Shown: positions 47,194-55,739 of the stretch, in pieces
How the letters are laid out: every line of letters starts with the position of its first letter
Position numbering within the stretch: the stretch's first letter is position 1
Origin: RYN-230 sp963717125
GTDB lineage: Bacteria > Actinomycetota > Actinomycetes > Streptosporangiales > Streptosporangiaceae
Length of the DNA stretch: 64,000 nt
Reading direction: 5' to 3'
Assembly: GCA_963717125.1 (NCBI GenBank)
Contig: CAVQVG010000006.1
Span: 248,001-312,000 of the forward strand
The notes under the pieces: model-generated
Database searches by the model: none
What the model was told of the DNA's origin: nothing
What the model saw: only the letters and a program-made list of their open reading frames with translations
Translations under genes and position numbers: made by a program

Positions 47194-48395
47194 GGCGGGT
47201 AGCCGGTGCTGTCCGGGTAGCCGGTGTAGTTCTCGGCCAGGGTGGTGGCGGCCGCCCGCGAGGTGGTGACGTAGCGGAGCTGGGCCAGCTGGAGTTCGGT
47301 CTCCATCGGGTCGCCGCCCGGCGCGGTGTGCAGCATGGTCGTCATCCACCAGGAGAAGTGGGTGCGCCGCCAGACCCGGTCCAGGCTGTTCGCCGAGTAG
47401 CCGTCGGCCAGCGCCGGGTCGCCGTGGTTCAGCAGCCGGTCCAGCGCGCCGGCTAGCACGGCGACGTCGGTCAGCGCCAGGTTGAGCCCCTTGGCGCCGG
47501 TGGGCGGCACGATGTGCGCGGCGTCGCCGGCCAGGAACAGCCGGCCGTAGCGCATCGGCGCGGCCACGAAGCTGCGCATCGGGGTGATGGCCTTATCCAG
47601 GATGGGGCCTTCCTTCAGCTCCCAGCCGGGCAGCGCGAACCGGGTCTGCAGCTCGGCCCAGATCCGGTCGTCCGGCCAGCCGGCGATGTCCTCATCCACC
47701 GGGACCTGGAGGTAGAGCCGGCTGACCTGCGGGCTGCGCAGGCTGTGCAGGGCGAAACCGCGCGGGTGGTGGGCGTAGATGAGCTCGTCGGTGGACGGCG
47801 GGACCTCGGCCAGCACGCCCAGCCACGCGTACGGGTAGTCGCGCTGCCAGGTGGTCAGCTGGCCGGCCGGGATGGCGGGCCGGCTGATGCCGTGGAACCC
47901 GTCGCAGCCGGCGATCACGTCGCACCGCACCACGCGGCGGGCGCCGTCCGCGCTGGTATAGCGGAGCACCGGGCGGCCGGAGTCCAGGTCCGCCACTTCG
48001 GTGCCGGACACCTCGAACTGCAGCTGCGCGCCGGCCGCCAGCCGGGCCGCGATCAGGTCCTTGACGATCTCGGTCTGCGCGTACACGGTGACGGTCCGGC
48101 CGGTCAGCTCGCGGAAGTCGATGTGCTGCCGCTGCCCGGCGAACTGGAGGTAGATGCCGCCGTGCTCGAGCCCCTCCTGGTCCAGCCGGCCGGCCAGGCC
48201 GGCCTGGCGGAGCAGGGCCACGCTGCCGTCCTCGAGCAGCCCGGCCCGCTGCCGTGCCTCGCAGTAGCCGCGGCTGCGGCTCTCCACCAGCACGGTGTCG
48301 ATCCCGCGCAGCGCGAGCAGGTGGGACAGCAGCAGCCCAGCCGGGCCGGCCCCGATGATGCCTACCTGAGTGCGGTCAGGGCTGGGTGTGCGCAT
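47190..48395 (-). CDS. pobA: 4-hydroxybenzoate 3-monooxygenase
   Basis: The protein has 401 residues. The FAD site is 'VGIIGAGPAGLLLSHLLAL', followed by 'SRGYCEARQRAGLLEDGSV' (typical of PobA). The substrate segment is 'IYAHHPRGFALHSLRS', and the second FAD motif is 'GRLFLAGDAAHIVPPTGAKG' (Asp291). PobA hydroxylates 4-hydroxybenzoate to protocatechuate using NAD(P)H and O2. The Tyr in IYAHHP corresponds to the active-site Tyr201 of the Pseudomonas enzyme. It starts one base into the stop of the aldehyde dehydrogenase gene (TGATG), so they are coupled. Ring-cleavage genes are not in the window. Confidence 0.94.
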   Translation of the reverse strand: MRTPSPDRTQVGIIGAGPAGLLLSHLLALRGIDTVLVESRSRGYCEARQRAGLLEDGSVALLRQAGLAGRLDQEGLEHGGIYLQFAGQRQHIDFRELTGRTVTVYAQTEIVKDLIAARLAAGAQLQFEVSGTEVADLDSGRPVLRYTSADGARRVVRCDVIAGCDGFHGISRPAIPAGQLTTWQRDYPYAWLGVLAEVPPSTDELIYAHHPRGFALHSLRSPQVSRLYLQVPVDEDIAGWPDDRIWAELQTRFALPGWELKEGPILDKAITPMRSFVAAPMRYGRLFLAGDAAHIVPPTGAKGLNLALTDVAVLAGALDRLLNHGDPALADGYSANSLDRVWRRTHFSWWMTTMLHTAPGGDPMETELQLAQLRYVTTSRAAATTLAENYTGYPDSTGYPP

Positions 48396-49852
48396 CAGAA
48401 CGGGTACGGGGCGATCTCGCTGCGCATCGTGACCCAGCGGGTCTCGGTGAACGCGTCCAGGTTGGCGGTGCCGCCGAAGCGGGCCCCGGTGCCGGAGGCG
48501 CCGATGCCGCCGAACGGGGTGTTCGGCGCGTCGTCCACGGTCTGGTCGTTGATGTGCACGATGCCAGTCGGGATCTTGCGGGCCAGTTCCAGGCCGCGCA
48601 GCGGGTCCCGGGTCAGGATGCCCAGGGACAGCCCGTACTCGGTGTCGGCGGCCAGCTTGGCCGCCTCGTCGGCGGTGGAGAACCGGAGCACGGGGGCGAC
48701 CGGGCCGAACACCTCGCTGGCGTAGGCGGGCATAGCCGGCGCGACGTCGGCCAGCACGGTCGGCTGATAGAACAGCCCTTCGTAGCGGCCGCCTGCGGCC
48801 AGCCGGGCCCCGGCGTTGACGCTGCCGGTGACCAGGGCGTGTACCTTGTCCCGCTGCCGCTCGTCGATGATCGGGCCGAGGGCCACCTGGCCAGAGGCCG
48901 GGTCGCCGACCGGCAGGTGGCTGGCTTTCTCGGCCAGCGCGGCCACGTAGTCGTCGTAGACCGCCTCGTGCACGAGGTGCCGGCCGGTGGTCATGCAGAT
49001 CTGGCCCTGGTGCAGGAACGAGCCCCACGCCCCGGCCGAGGCGGCGCCGGGGATGTCCGCGTCGTCCAGCACGATCAGCGCCGAGTTGCCGCCCAGTTCC
49101 AGGTGCACCCGCTTGAGGTGCTGGCCGGCCAGCGCGCCGACGTGCCGGCCGACCGCGGTGGACCCGGTGAACGAGATGATCCGCACCACCGGCTCGGTGA
49201 TCAGCGCCTCCCCGGCGTCCGGGCCGCCGGGCAGCACGTGCAGCAGCCCGTCCGGCAGGCCGGCCTCCTGGAACACCCGGGCCAGCACCACCCCGCCGCA
49301 CACCGCGGTCCGCGGGTCCGGCTTCAGCACCACCGCGTTGCCCAGCGCCAGCGCGGGCGCCACCGAGCGGATGGCCAGGATCTGCGGGAAGTTGAACGGC
49401 GAGATCACCCCGACCACCCCGGCCGGCACCCGCTCGGCCCAGCTCAGGTGGGGCGCCTCGGTGGGCAGCAGTTCGCCGTAGGGCCGGGACGGCAGGGTGG
49501 CCGCCTCGTAGATCTCCTCGGTGGCCACGTGCGTCTCGAACTGCGCGGCCGGGCCGATCTTCCCGCCCTCGCGGATGCTCCACTGCTCGATCTCGGCCGC
49601 GTTCTCCCGCCAGATGTCGCCGGCCCGGCGCAGGATGGCTGACCGTTCGGTGTGCGGCAGCGCGGCCCACGCGGGCTGGGCGGCCGCGGCCGCCACGGCC
49701 GCCGCCGCGATGTCCGTGGCTGAGCCGATGCCGGTCCGGCCCAGCTCCTGGCCGGTGGCGGGCTCGGTGACCGCCGCCTCACCCCCGGCCGCAGCCGTCC
49801 AGCCGCTGCTGCATACCTTGCCGCGCCACGTCGCCTCGTCGAGAAATGCCAC
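48395..49852 (-). CDS. Benzaldehyde dehydrogenase (NAD+) family aldehyde dehydrogenase
   Basis: The protein has 485 residues. It shows 'PAGVVGVISPFNFPQILAIR', 'VISFTGSTAVGR'-like IISFTGSTAVGR, 'HLELGGNSALIVLDDAD' with the catalytic Glu, and the nucleophile Cys in 'HQGQICMTTGRHLV'. 'FGGIGASGTGARFGG' near the end matches the benzaldehyde dehydrogenase branch. It would oxidise (4-hydroxy)benzaldehyde to the benzoate. GTG 49852 has AAGGAG six bases upstream, better than the longer frame from 49912. It is the first gene of the pobA operon and is preceded by a strong inverted repeat. Confidence 0.88.
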   Translation of the reverse strand: MAFLDEATWRGKVCSSGWTAAAGGEAAVTEPATGQELGRTGIGSATDIAAAAVAAAAAQPAWAALPHTERSAILRRAGDIWRENAAEIEQWSIREGGKIGPAAQFETHVATEEIYEAATLPSRPYGELLPTEAPHLSWAERVPAGVVGVISPFNFPQILAIRSVAPALALGNAVVLKPDPRTAVCGGVVLARVFQEAGLPDGLLHVLPGGPDAGEALITEPVVRIISFTGSTAVGRHVGALAGQHLKRVHLELGGNSALIVLDDADIPGAASAGAWGSFLHQGQICMTTGRHLVHEAVYDDYVAALAEKASHLPVGDPASGQVALGPIIDERQRDKVHALVTGSVNAGARLAAGGRYEGLFYQPTVLADVAPAMPAYASEVFGPVAPVLRFSTADEAAKLAADTEYGLSLGILTRDPLRGLELARKIPTGIVHINDQTVDDAPNTPFGGIGASGTGARFGGTANLDAFTETRWVTMRSEIAPYPF

Positions 49853-49894
49853 GGAATGCTCCTTGGTCGCCGCGCGCGCGGCCGCTGAAAAGCC

Positions 49895-49924
49895 TGTTCG
49901 CTTAACGAACACCAGTTCTGAACT
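49895..49924. promoter_or_regulatory. TGTTCG-N5-CGAACA inverted repeat upstream of the aldehyde dehydrogenase/pobA operon
   Basis: Perfect 6-bp arms (49895-49900, 49906-49911) with spacer CTTAA, followed by AGTTC-T-GAACT (49914-49924). GTTCG...CGAAC palindromes are the form bound by IclR-type regulators of aromatic catabolism (PcaU, PcaR and PobR in Acinetobacter and Pseudomonas). It lies 43 bases before the start. No IclR gene is in the window. Confidence 0.55.
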
Positions 49925-50026
49925 CGAACATTGTGAATCTAGGGGACCAGGCTGCGCAGTGTCAACGAGGGGGTCGGGGGAGCCGGCCGCTGTACCAGCC
50001 GCGCCGCCCGTGCTACCCCTAGGACC

Positions 50027-51202
50027 ATGCCGCAGACCGAGCAGTACACCGGGCCGCAGACTGGGTCACCGGCCATGGCGGACGCCGTCGGCGCCCTCGG
50101 CCTGGTCGATCACCACGTGCACCCGGCGCTGGCCGCCGAGCTGGACATGGCCGATTTCGAGGAGCTGATCACCGAGTCGGACCGCCCGGCGCCGGCCGGG
50201 ATGACCTCGTTCGATTCCCAGCTCGGCATGGCCATCCGCCGCTGGTGCGCGCCGGTGCTCGGCCTGGCGCCGTTCGCCGAGCCCGCCGCCTACCTGGCCC
50301 AGCGCTCCGCGCTGGGCGGCGACGAGGTGACCAGGCGGCTGCTCCGGGCCAGCGGGATCAGCCACTTCCTGGTGGACACCGGGTATCTGCGGGCCGGGAT
50401 GCTCGACCTGGCCGGGCTGGCCAGCGCGTCCGGCGCCGAGGTGGACGAGATCGTCCGGCTGGAGGCCGTGGCCGAGCAGGCGGTACTGGCCGGGGACGGC
50501 ACCGCGGCCGGGTTCGCCGGCCGGTTCGCCGAGGCGCTGGCCGAGCAGGTGCCCGGGGCGGTCGGGCTGAAGAGCATCGTCGGCTACCGGTACGGTCTCG
50601 ACTTTGACCCGGTGCCGCCTACCCGGGTCGAGGTGACCGCGGCGGCCGGCCGCTGGCTGCACCAGATCGAGGTCACCGGCCAGGCCCGGGTGGCCCACCC
50701 GGTGCTGCTCCGCCATCTGCTGTGGGCCGGGCTGTCGCACGAACTGCCGCTGCAGCTGCACACCGGCTTCGGCGACCCGGACGCGGACCTGCGCCGCTGC
50801 GATCCGCTGCTGCTGCGCGGCTTCATCGAGCGCGCCGAACCGACCGGCGTGCCGATCATGCTGCTGCACTGCTACCCGTTCCACCGCGGCGCCGGCTATC
50901 TGGCCAGCGCGTACCCGCACGTGTTCCTGGACGTCGGGCTGGCCGTCAACTACCTGGGCGCGCGGGCGGCCGCCGTCGTGGCCGAGTCGCTGGAACTGGC
51001 GCCATTCGGCAAGGTGCTGTTCTCCTCGGACGCGTGGGGGCCGGCCGAACTGCACTACCTGGGCGCGCTGCTGTGGCGGCGGGCCACCGCCCGGGTACTC
51101 GGCGGCTGGGTGGCCGACGGTGAGTGGAGCGAGGCCGAGGCGATCCGGGTCGCGGCCATGATCGGCGGCGGCAACGCCCGCCGCGTCTATGCGCTTGACT
51201 GA
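50027..51202 (+). CDS. Amidohydrolase-family (TIM-barrel metal-dependent) protein
   Basis: The protein has 391 residues. The metal-site opening is 'LGLVDHHVHPALAAELDM', then 'FLVDTGYLRAGMLDL', 'LPLQLHTGFGDPDADLRRCD' (second His), 'VPIMLLHCYPFHRGAGYLAS' (third) and 'GKVLFSSDAWGPAELHYLGA' (Asp). This is the amidohydrolase-2 layout shared with decarboxylases and with hydrolases fused to glutamine-synthetase-like proteins. The substrate is unknown. It is divergent from the aldehyde dehydrogenase/pobA operon across a 174-base control region and is followed by OsmC. An in-frame ATG at 50075 is a shorter option. Confidence 0.82.
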   Translation: MPQTEQYTGPQTGSPAMADAVGALGLVDHHVHPALAAELDMADFEELITESDRPAPAGMTSFDSQLGMAIRRWCAPVLGLAPFAEPAAYLAQRSALGGDEVTRRLLRASGISHFLVDTGYLRAGMLDLAGLASASGAEVDEIVRLEAVAEQAVLAGDGTAAGFAGRFAEALAEQVPGAVGLKSIVGYRYGLDFDPVPPTRVEVTAAAGRWLHQIEVTGQARVAHPVLLRHLLWAGLSHELPLQLHTGFGDPDADLRRCDPLLLRGFIERAEPTGVPIMLLHCYPFHRGAGYLASAYPHVFLDVGLAVNYLGARAAAVVAESLELAPFGKVLFSSDAWGPAELHYLGALLWRRATARVLGGWVADGEWSEAEAIRVAAMIGGGNARRVYALD

Positions 51203-51231
51203 GCATGACCGACCGAGACGAAGGAGACAGC

Positions 51232-51654
51232 ATGCCTGCCAAGGGAAGCGCGGAGTGGAAGGGCGACCTGCCCACCGGGGCCGGAACGTTCACCGCTGGA
51301 GACACGATCAGCGGGGGGTACACGTACAAGTCCCGTTTCGAGGACGGTCCTGGCTCCAATCCCGAGCAGTTGATAGCGGCGGCCCACGCGGCGTGCTTCT
51401 CGATGGCGTTGTCGAACGAGCTCGCGCAGGCCGGCACGCCGCCGGAGTCGGTCCGGACCGACGCCACGGTGACGCTCAGGCTGGTTGACGGGACGCCGAC
51501 CATCACCAAGATCGCCTTGGTCAGCACCGGCCGGGTGCCTGGCCTCGACGCGGCCGCCTTCGCCAAGTTCGCCGAGGACGCCAAGAGGAACTGCCCGGTG
51601 AGCCGGGCGCTGGCCGCTGTCCCGGAGATCACCCTGGAGGCATCCCTGGCCTGA
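51232..51654 (+). CDS. osmC: OsmC-family peroxiredoxin
   Basis: The protein has 140 residues. The start is 'MPAKGSAEWKGDLPTGAGTF', with 'GSNPEQLIAAAHAACFSMAL' carrying the peroxidatic Cys and 'EDAKRNCPVSRALAAVPEIT' the second. These two Cys plus Glu and Arg reduce organic hydroperoxides. The length is that of the OsmC/YhfA subfamily. ATG 51232 has AAGGAG five bases upstream, and it follows the amidohydrolase by 29 bases, so they share a transcript. It may protect against peroxides formed by oxygenase activity nearby (inference). Confidence 0.93.
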   Translation: MPAKGSAEWKGDLPTGAGTFTAGDTISGGYTYKSRFEDGPGSNPEQLIAAAHAACFSMALSNELAQAGTPPESVRTDATVTLRLVDGTPTITKIALVSTGRVPGLDAAAFAKFAEDAKRNCPVSRALAAVPEITLEASLA

Positions 51655-51786
51655 CCGCTCCGCCTCCACCACGGGCCGCGACCAGATTGATACCGCTCGC
51701 CCAGGTTTCTCTCCGGTATCGTTCGCGTTACGTACATCCGTTCACATGTTGTCATGAGCCAGAGGACCTGGAATGTTGAGGTGGCC

Positions 51787-52755
51787 ATGGCTGAGGTGCT
51801 GCGCACCGATGACGTAACGCAGGCCGACCGGTTCGCCCAGTGGCGGCACTGGATCTCGGCCACGTTCGTACCGCTGGAGTGCGCGCCGGTCAGCGGGGAG
51901 CCGTTCCGCGGCGAGGTGGCGCACTGGGAACTCGGCGACCTGCTGGTGTCCCGGGTGGCCGCGCACCCGCACCTGGCGTCGCGGACCCGCCGCATGATCG
52001 CGCTCCGCGAGGCGGGATACTACAAGGTAGGGCTGCTCACCCAGGGCTCGTGCCGGCTCTCCCAGGCGGGCCGGGACGCCTTGCTCCAGCCGGGGGACCT
52101 GGCCATCTACGACTGCCGCCGTCCGTACACCATGGTGTTCGACGAGCCGCACGAGATGTCCTTCCTGATGTTCCCGTGCGACCGGCTCCGGCTGCCGCCG
52201 TCCGCGGTGGACCAGGTCCTGGTCAGCCCGGTGTCCAGCGCGCAGAGCACCGGGTCGCTGGTCGCCCCGTTCCTGCGCCGGCTGGTGGCCAACCTGGAGC
52301 GGCCCGGCGAGCCGGTCAACTCGCGGCTGGCCGACAACGTGCTCGACCTGCTGGCCACCCTGTTCGGCGAGCGGACCGGGGTGACGCCGGCCGACCCGGC
52401 CGCGCTGCGCCGGTCGCTGCTGCTGGGCGTGCACACCTGGATCGATACGCATCTGGCCGACCCGGACCTGGACCCGGACACGATCGCCCGGGCCAACCAC
52501 ATCTCCGTGCGCTACCTGCACAAGCTCTTCCATGACCAGGGCACCTCGGTGGCCCGCTGGGTGCGCGAGCGGCGGCTGTCCAACTGCCGCCGCGACCTCG
52601 CGGACCCGGCGCTGGCCCAGCGCGGGGTGCACGCCATCGCCCGGCGCTGGGGATTCGACGACGCCGCGCACTTCAGCAAGATCTTCAAGGCCTGCTACGG
52701 CGAACCGCCGGGCGTGTACCGCCAGCGGGCCAGTAGTGAGTGCATTGTGCGCTAG
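51787..52755 (+). CDS. AraC-family transcriptional regulator
   Basis: The protein has 322 residues. The N-terminal AraC_binding_2-like sensor has 'QADRFAQWRHWISATFVPLE' and 'YKVGLLTQGSCRLSQAGRDA'. The C-terminal double HTH has 'DPDTIARANHISVRYLHKLF', 'DQGTSVARWVRERRLSNCRR' and 'VHAIARRWGFDDAAHFSKIF'. This subfamily typically responds to aromatic acids or related compounds. ATG 51787 has GAGGTGG in front; ATG 51754 is an alternative. Its stop codon lies inside the first unit of a 22-bp repeat array that precedes the importer operon, so it probably binds there. Confidence 0.9.
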   Translation: MAEVLRTDDVTQADRFAQWRHWISATFVPLECAPVSGEPFRGEVAHWELGDLLVSRVAAHPHLASRTRRMIALREAGYYKVGLLTQGSCRLSQAGRDALLQPGDLAIYDCRRPYTMVFDEPHEMSFLMFPCDRLRLPPSAVDQVLVSPVSSAQSTGSLVAPFLRRLVANLERPGEPVNSRLADNVLDLLATLFGERTGVTPADPAALRRSLLLGVHTWIDTHLADPDLDPDTIARANHISVRYLHKLFHDQGTSVARWVRERRLSNCRRDLADPALAQRGVHAIARRWGFDDAAHFSKIFKACYGEPPGVYRQRASSECIVR

Positions 52756-52820
52756 CACCGAGTGCATTGTGCGCTAGCACCGAGTGCACTGTGCGCCAAT
52801 AGCCGGGCACTGTCCGACAA
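52738..52820. repeat. 22-bp tandem repeat array, candidate AraC operator
   Basis: Units start GAGTGCATTGTGCGCTAGC at 52738 and 52760 (22 bases each, identical). A diverged copy follows at 52782-52804 (GAGTGCACTGTGCGCC) and a partial one at 52805-52820 (GGGCACTGTCCG). The 22-base period equals two helical turns, which puts the half-sites on one face, as AraC proteins need. It ends 63 bases before the substrate-binding protein gene. Confidence 0.75.
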
Positions 52821-52883
52821 CGCTCCTGCCTCCGGGTGCGCCGATGCTGCTTACCAGGCAATGGCGCACAGGAGGTTAACCCA

Positions 52884-54224
52884 GTGAGTCTCCGCGATGA
52901 CAACCCGCGGCGGGCCACGGCGCAGGCTGGTCCCGCGCTCAGCCGCCGCGCCTTCGTCGGACTGACCGGCCTGGCGGGGGCCGGCCTGGTCACCGGCTGC
53001 AGCAGCGGCCTCAAGGGCTCGACGAGCTCGGCCACCGGCACCATCAAGATCGGTTTCGTCAGCCCGATGACCGGGCCGGACGCCGCCTTCGCCACCGCGA
53101 ACCCGTTCGTGCTCAAGAAGGTGCGGGAGGCGTTCGCCAAGGGGCTGACCATCGGCGGGAAGAAGTACCGCGTCGAGATCGTCACGGCGGACAGCCAGTC
53201 CAGCGACTCCCGCGCGGCCCAGGTCGCCCAGCAGCTGATCACCCAGGACAACGTGGACATCATGCTGACCACGTCGGCCCCGGAGACGGTGAACCCGGTG
53301 TCCGACCAGTGCGAGGCGGCGCACGTGCCGTGCATCGGCACGATCGTGCCGTGGCAGTCCTGGTTCCTCGGCCGCGGCGGCAAGATCGGCGCCACCGCGG
53401 CCACGTCCACCTCGTTCAAGTACACCTATCTGTACTTCATCGGGCTGGAGGACGAGCTGGCCGCGCAGGGGCCGGGCTGGAAGATGATCCCGAACAACCA
53501 CAAAGTCGGCGGGCTGTGGCCGAGCGACGCGGACGGCCAGGCGTTTCGCGGCGCGTTCACCAAGCAGCTGCCCAAGGAGGGCTTCAAGGTCTTCGACCCG
53601 GGCCCCTACTCGGACGGCACCACCGACTTCACCTCGATCATCAACAAGTTCAAGTCGCAGAACTGCGAGATCGTCACCGGCTGCCCGCTGCCGCCCGACT
53701 TCCTGACGTTCTGGAAGCAGTGCAACCAGATCGGCTACAAGCCGCGGATCGCGGCCATCGCCAAGGCCATCCTGTTCCCCAGCGTGGTCAACGCGCTCGG
53801 GCCGCTGGGCAAGAACCTGGTCACCGACGCGTGGTGGACGCCGACCGTGCCGTGGAAGTCCTCGCTCACCGGCATGACCGCGGCGCAGTACGCCGGCGAG
53901 TTCCAGGCGGTCACCGGCCAGCAGTGGCAGCAGCCGATGTCGTTCAACTACGCGGTGTTCGAGATCGCCGCGCACGCCCTGAAGACGGCCGGCGACCCGC
54001 ACGACGCCGCGGCGGTGGCCGCCGCCATCGGCAAGTCCAGCGGCGAAGTGATCACCGGCAAGTACGACTTCAGCAACGGCCCGGTGCAGAACGTGGCCAC
54101 CCACCCGGACTACATGGCGCAGTGGCAGACCAGCAGAGACTCCAAGTACCAGTACAACCTCGTCATCGTGAACAACGCCGCGGACCCTTCGGTGCCGGTC
54201 ACGGCCAAGCTCCTGCCGCTGTGA
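52884..54224 (+). CDS. ABC transporter substrate-binding lipoprotein (branched-chain amino acid type)
   Basis: The protein has 446 residues. A Tat-like leader 'LSRRAFVGLTGLAGAGLVTG' carries the twin Arg and the lipobox LVTGC (Cys39). The Peripla_BP_6 domain follows: 'IKIGFVSPMTGPDAAFATAN', 'ADSQSSDSRAAQVAQQLITQ' and 'GTTDFTSIINKFKSQNCEIV'. It binds the substrate outside the cell and delivers it to the permeases encoded downstream. GTG 52884 has AGGAGG. Relatives of this type often bind aromatic acids or dicarboxylates rather than leucine, which fits the catabolic neighbours. Confidence 0.92.
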   Translation: MSLRDDNPRRATAQAGPALSRRAFVGLTGLAGAGLVTGCSSGLKGSTSSATGTIKIGFVSPMTGPDAAFATANPFVLKKVREAFAKGLTIGGKKYRVEIVTADSQSSDSRAAQVAQQLITQDNVDIMLTTSAPETVNPVSDQCEAAHVPCIGTIVPWQSWFLGRGGKIGATAATSTSFKYTYLYFIGLEDELAAQGPGWKMIPNNHKVGGLWPSDADGQAFRGAFTKQLPKEGFKVFDPGPYSDGTTDFTSIINKFKSQNCEIVTGCPLPPDFLTFWKQCNQIGYKPRIAAIAKAILFPSVVNALGPLGKNLVTDAWWTPTVPWKSSLTGMTAAQYAGEFQAVTGQQWQQPMSFNYAVFEIAAHALKTAGDPHDAAAVAAAIGKSSGEVITGKYDFSNGPVQNVATHPDYMAQWQTSRDSKYQYNLVIVNNAADPSVPVTAKLLPL

Positions 54225-54276
54225 GCGAGCCGGAGGGCCGTCAGGTGGCCCGGAGGCGAGCGAACCGGGAGACGCA

Positions 54277-54999
54277 GTGACCCAGCTGCGGATCGAGGAT
54301 GTGCGGCAGCAGTTCGGCGCGCTGACCGTGCTGGACGGGATCACCGTGGCCGTGCCGCCGGGCCAGGCGCTGGGCGTGGTGGGCCCGAACGGCGCCGGGA
54401 AGACCACGCTGCTGGACATCGTGGCCGGCGGCCGGCGGCCGACCGGCGGCCGGATCCGGCTGGCCGGCCAGGACGTCACCACGGCGTCGGCCGCGCACCG
54501 GACCCGGCTCGGGCTGGGCCGCACGTACCAGGTGCCGCGGCCGTTCGCGTCGATGACCGTGTTCGAGAACGCCCTGGTGGCCGCTGCGCGCGGGGCAGGC
54601 CTGCGCCGTCAGGCGGCCTACCAGGCGGCCTACGGCGCGCTGGCCCGGGCCGGCCTGGCGGCCAAGGCGGACGTGGCCGCGCACCGGCTGACCCTGCTCG
54701 AACGGAAGCGGCTGGAACTGGCCCGGGCGCTGGCCACGCAGCCGTCCGTGCTGCTGCTGGACGAGATCGCCGGCGGCCTGAGCGAGCCGGAGACCGACGC
54801 GCTGATCGGCACCATCCGGGAGGTGCACGCGGCGGGCACCACCATCGTCTGGGTGGAGCACATCATGCGCGCCTTGACCCAGGTGGTGCAGCGGGTGGTG
54901 TGCCTGGCCGACGGGCGGCTGCTGTTCGACGGGACCCCGCCGGACATGCTGCGCGACGAGCAGGTCCGCCGCGCCTACCTGGGCGGGGCGGTCAGATGA
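54277..54999 (+). CDS. ABC transporter ATP-binding protein, LivG type
   Basis: The protein has 240 residues. Walker A is 'GPNGAGKTTLLDIVAGG', followed by the LivG-like 'LGLGRTYQVPRPFASMTVFE'. The signature position reads 'RLTLLERKRLELARALA' in place of LSGGQ, as often in LivG, and Walker B is 'VLLLDEIAGGLSEPE' with the H-loop 'VWVEHIM'. It couples ATP hydrolysis to import with the LivF-type partner. GTG start; the stop overlaps the next gene as ATGA. Confidence 0.92.
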   Translation: MTQLRIEDVRQQFGALTVLDGITVAVPPGQALGVVGPNGAGKTTLLDIVAGGRRPTGGRIRLAGQDVTTASAAHRTRLGLGRTYQVPRPFASMTVFENALVAAARGAGLRRQAAYQAAYGALARAGLAAKADVAAHRLTLLERKRLELARALATQPSVLLLDEIAGGLSEPETDALIGTIREVHAAGTTIVWVEHIMRALTQVVQRVVCLADGRLLFDGTPPDMLRDEQVRRAYLGGAVR

Positions 55000-55739
55000 G
55001 CGAACCGCTGCTGGCCGTGCATGAGCTGGACGCGGGGTACCAGGACTTCCAGGCGCTGTTCGGGGTCAGCCTGGAGCTGGCCAAGGGCGAGACCGTCGCG
55101 CTGGTCGGCGCGAACGGGGCGGGCAAGACCACGCTGCTGATGACCATCGCCGGGGCGCTGCGGCCGCGGCGCGGGCACATCGCGCTGGACGGCGCCGACG
55201 TCACCGGCCAGCCGGACTATCAGCGGGCCCGGGCCGGGGTGGTGCTGGTCCCGGAGGGGCGGCGGCTGTTCCCGAGCCTGACCGCCGAGGAGAACATCCT
55301 GGTCCCGGCGGCCCGGCGGGAGGCCGGCCCGTGGCGCCTGGACGCGCTGTACGAACTGTTCCCGGTGGTGGCGGCGCGCCGCCACCACCGGGCCGGCCTG
55401 CTGTCCGGGGGCGAGCAGCAGGCGGTGGCCATCGCCCGCGCACTGGCCGCCAACCCCCGGGTGCTGCTGCTCGACGAGGTGTCGCTGGGCCTGGCCCCGG
55501 CCATCGTCGACGCGTTCTACCAGATGCTGCCCACCATCCAGGCGTCCGGCGTGTCCGTCCTGCTGGTCGAGCAGGACATCGACCGGGCGCTGGCGGCCAG
55601 CGCCCGGACGCTGTGCCTGCTGGAGGGGCGGGTGGCGATGTCGGGGGCGAGCGCCTCGCTGGACCGGGACGCGCTCATCGCCGCGTACTTCGGCGCCCCC
55701 GCCGGGCCGCCCGGCACCGGGCCGGTGGTGCGGGCATGA
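54996..55739 (+). CDS. ABC transporter ATP-binding protein, LivF type
   Basis: The protein has 247 residues. Walker A is 'GANGAGKTTLLMTIAGAL', then 'VLVPEGRRLFPSLTAEENIL' (LivF hallmark), signature 'LLSGGEQQAVAIARAL', Walker B 'RVLLLDEVSLGLAP' and 'VLLVEQDIDRALA'. It pairs with the LivG-type subunit. Start and stop overlap both neighbours by four bases, showing tight coupling in the importer operon. Confidence 0.93.
   Translation: MSEPLLAVHELDAGYQDFQALFGVSLELAKGETVALVGANGAGKTTLLMTIAGALRPRRGHIALDGADVTGQPDYQRARAGVVLVPEGRRLFPSLTAEENILVPAARREAGPWRLDALYELFPVVAARRHHRAGLLSGGEQQAVAIARALAANPRVLLLDEVSLGLAPAIVDAFYQMLPTIQASGVSVLLVEQDIDRALAASARTLCLLEGRVAMSGASASLDRDALIAAYFGAPAGPPGTGPVVRA

Noticed and set aside
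52738..52820. Possible CRISPR array
   Set aside because: The 22-base units are directly adjacent with no spacers, and no cas gene is present.
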